Position numbers and translations under genes: made by a program
NCBI GenBank assembly: GCA_002714125.1
Contig: PAWP01000028.1
Span: 18,174-25,256, forward strand
DNA: 7,083 bases
Origin: Gammaproteobacteria bacterium
Lineage (GTDB): Bacteria > Pseudomonadota > Gammaproteobacteria > Pseudomonadales > Azotimanducaceae_A
Direction: 5' to 3'
Notes under the pieces: generated by a model
Told to the model about the DNA's origin: nothing
What the model saw: the letters and a program-made list of their open reading frames with translations, nothing else
Databases searched by the model: none
Shown: one piece after another, positions 5,424 to 7,083 of the stretch
Numbering within the stretch: the first letter of the stretch is position 1
Layout: every line of letters begins with the position of its first letter

Positions 5424-7016
5424 CTAATCCGGCATATCGTCTATGGGCCGCGTTGAGCCAGTAAACCAGGCCGCAATGATGGTGAGCAGGGTCACGATAG
5501 TGATGGCCCAGAACGAGTCCCGGTAGGCAAACATGGTGCTGTGGGCGTTGATGTTCTGTACTAAAAACCCAAAAGACATCTCGAAGCTTTGGTAGCCGGT
5601 TTGGCCAAGCTTTGCGAGTTCCTCCTGGGCCACGCGTAACTGCTCCATCGTGCCGTGGTTCTCCCAGTTTTGGGTTTCGCTAACGCGCCATTGATGCACG
5701 CCTTCGCGATGGCTGACAAACATCACCATGAGGTTCACACCAAACGCACCACCGAGCTGGCGGGTGAAGTTGACGGCCGAGGAGCCGTGAGACATCAAAT
5801 GCAGTGGCAGCGCATTGATGCAGGCAGCGTTGAGGCTGGGGAAGAGACAGGCCATCCCGACCCGACCGAGGATGTACCAACCGATCAGATGGCTGATAGG
5901 CGTCATGTTGTCCGCGTATGCCATGGGTATGTTCGAAATGGCGAAAATCACCAGCCCGGTCACCACCATTAGGCGCGGTGTAGCCCGGTCCGAGAGTTGC
6001 CCACAGATTGGGAACAGTACCGCCATGATCAGTCCTGCTGGAGCCATGACGAGGCCACTGTCCGTTGGGATCAGGCGCGACACATACTGCGCGTACAAAG
6101 GGAAAACATAGGTTGATGCATACAGAATGCCGCCGAAGATGAACGTAACCGTCACCGCAGCTGAGAACCTCACGTTCGCGAACAGACGCAGTTCGAGCAG
6201 CGGGTCAGGGCACTTCAGTTCCCAGAACACCCAGGCTAGAAACGCCACACCCCCAATAACGAGCCAGACGGCGGCCTCGGTGTCGTAGACGCCCTCGCGC
6301 TGCAGTCGTGTCAGTCCAACCAGGATGGCGATGATGTAGATACTGGCAAGCGCTAGGCCTTCCCAGTCGAAGTCGGGTGTTTCCGTATCTTTTTCGCGTT
6401 CGGGCAAAAACACGAGTGCCAGCAGTATCGCCGGCATGACCGCGGGAATCGGCGCGACAAACACCCATCGCCAGGAAAGGTGATCAACCAGGACTCCGCC
6501 CAGGGTTGGGCCGAGCGCGGGCGCGAGGATTGTGCCCACCCCCATCATGCCCATGGCAAGCCCGCGGCTGCGGATGGGGAATACTTGTGCAATCAGCATC
6601 ATGGTGATGGGCATGACGACGCCTGCGGCTGCGCCACAGAGCAATCGCATTACGAGCAGCATTTCCGTGTTCCCGGCGGTGGCACCGGCCAGCGAAGTAA
6701 TCGCAAACAGCGCCAACCCCCCGGCGAAGGTAACGGCCATACCGAACGCGCGGATAAACCAGGTGTTCATCAGCATGGTGATGGTTCCGGAGGCAAGAAA
6801 AGCGGCCGCGAGCCACTGGGCCTCGTCTGCTGACATGCCGAGGCTCCCCATGATGTCGGGGATGGCGACGTTGATGATGGTGGACGAGAGTAGCGTCGAA
6901 AACGCACCCAGCATGGCGATGCCGGTGGCCCAAAAACGGTAGTTGCCACCGTATTCCTCGAATTTCTCCATCACTGCCGGCATCGCTTCGATACCGGCAG
7001 GAATTGGCGCTTTCAC
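5424..7016 (-). CDS. DHA2-family MFS exporter (EmrB/QacA-like), 14 TM
   Basis: This 530-residue inner-membrane protein has about 14 hydrophobic segments (roughly 31-52, 66-88, 93-113, 118-142, 150-172, 183-204, 219-236, 250-266, 285-306, 318-338, 348-366, 378-402, 408-432 and 503-520), the DHA2 layout. RLLCGAAAGVVMP (124-136) fits motif B and VGTILAPALGPTLGG (160-174) fits the antiporter motif C in TM5. DFDWEG (215-220) after the central loop is typical of EmrB relatives. A long hydrophilic stretch (about 434-500) precedes the last TM. Members export toxic compounds by proton antiport, and the EmrB branch works with a periplasmic adaptor. Here the GTG start at 7016 overlaps the TGA of such an adaptor gene (GTGA), which supports both the start and a tripartite pump. 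ATGs at codons 12 and 16 are alternatives. The cargo is unknown, perhaps a compound handled by neighbouring enzymes. Confidence 0.92.
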   Translation of the reverse strand: MKAPIPAGIEAMPAVMEKFEEYGGNYRFWATGIAMLGAFSTLLSSTIINVAIPDIMGSLGMSADEAQWLAAAFLASGTITMLMNTWFIRAFGMAVTFAGGLALFAITSLAGATAGNTEMLLVMRLLCGAAAGVVMPITMMLIAQVFPIRSRGLAMGMMGVGTILAPALGPTLGGVLVDHLSWRWVFVAPIPAVMPAILLALVFLPEREKDTETPDFDWEGLALASIYIIAILVGLTRLQREGVYDTEAAVWLVIGGVAFLAWVFWELKCPDPLLELRLFANVRFSAAVTVTFIFGGILYASTYVFPLYAQYVSRLIPTDSGLVMAPAGLIMAVLFPICGQLSDRATPRLMVVTGLVIFAISNIPMAYADNMTPISHLIGWYILGRVGMACLFPSLNAACINALPLHLMSHGSSAVNFTRQLGGAFGVNLMVMFVSHREGVHQWRVSETQNWENHGTMEQLRVAQEELAKLGQTGYQSFEMSFGFLVQNINAHSTMFAYRDSFWAITIVTLLTIIAAWFTGSTRPIDDMPD

Positions 7017-7083
7017 GGACCGCTCGTTATGGGAATGCGCAGTTCGACCATCATACCCGGCAATAAGCGCGAGTCGGGCTCAT
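7013..7083 (-). CDS. C-terminus of periplasmic adaptor (HlyD/EmrA-like), partial
   Basis: The right edge holds the last 22 codons of a minus-strand gene, ending at a TGA (7015-7013) that overlaps the MFS GTG start by 4 nt. The visible residues are EPDSRLLPGMMVELRIPITS plus GP. The L-x-PGM-x-V-x-x-x-I pattern near the C-terminus is common in membrane fusion proteins, where it forms the final beta-barrel or membrane-proximal strand. An EmrA-like gene is also the expected partner immediately upstream of an EmrB-type exporter. The adaptor would be anchored in the inner membrane and link the pump to an outer-membrane channel. With so little sequence the assignment rests mainly on context. It was too short and open-ended to be found by simple ORF length. 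Confidence 0.65.
   Translation of the reverse strand, partial: EPDSRLLPGMMVELRIPITSGP

Noticed and set aside
6484..6933. 149-codon His/Arg-rich frame on the same strand as, but out of phase with, the MFS gene
   Set aside because: The His/Arg-rich composition is what an alternate phase of a membrane-protein gene gives; the in-phase MFS protein is unmistakable.
7051..7083. MSPTRAYCRV frame starting with an ATG at the right edge, minus strand
   Set aside because: It closes after ten codons, while an overlapping frame reads as an adaptor C-terminus that fits the operon context.

Overview
The window looks like chromosomal DNA of a moderately GC-rich proteobacterium. A metabolically versatile, possibly marine gammaproteobacterium is my guess, but the genes alone do not fix the taxon. 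I see no phage, IS, CRISPR, tRNA or rRNA signals. The content is accessory metabolism: enzymes that usually act on small organic molecules, plus an efflux system.

Layout. (1) Positions 1-352, minus strand: the 5' part of an alpha/beta-hydrolase or esterase-like gene that runs off the left edge. (2) Positions 353-469: a divergent intergenic region with a short inverted repeat and a short direct repeat. (3) Positions 470-3747, plus strand: a probable operon of three enzymes. They are an Fe(II)/2-oxoglutarate dioxygenase (TauD/TfdA family), a nucleoside-hydrolase-family protein with a non-classical metal motif, and an HsaA-like flavin-dependent monooxygenase of the acyl-CoA dehydrogenase fold. 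The last two are 2 nt apart. (4) Positions 3748-4166: a gap of about 420 bp between convergent units. It holds a decayed minus-strand C-terminal fragment of a GrpB (UPF0157) family gene and a 7-bp-arm hairpin just past the next gene. (5) Positions 4167-7083, minus strand: a probable operon read right to left. It contains the tail of a periplasmic adaptor (HlyD/EmrA-like), a 14-TM DHA2-family (EmrB/QacA-like) MFS exporter that starts in a GTGA overlap, and a class III (CaiB/BaiF, formyl-CoA-transferase-like) CoA transferase.

How they may work together (inference). The plus-strand trio combines C-H hydroxylation by the 2OG enzyme, hydrolysis of an N-glycosidic bond, and aromatic or heteroaromatic hydroxylation by the flavin enzyme. 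That is a plausible route for breaking down or tailoring a glycosylated heteroaromatic compound. The minus-strand unit could activate a carboxylate as a CoA thioester and export a toxic substrate or intermediate. The flavin reductase partner, the outer-membrane channel and any regulator are not in the window. The trio of unrelated enzymes is the best candidate for an undescribed pathway here, but its substrate cannot be read from the sequence.
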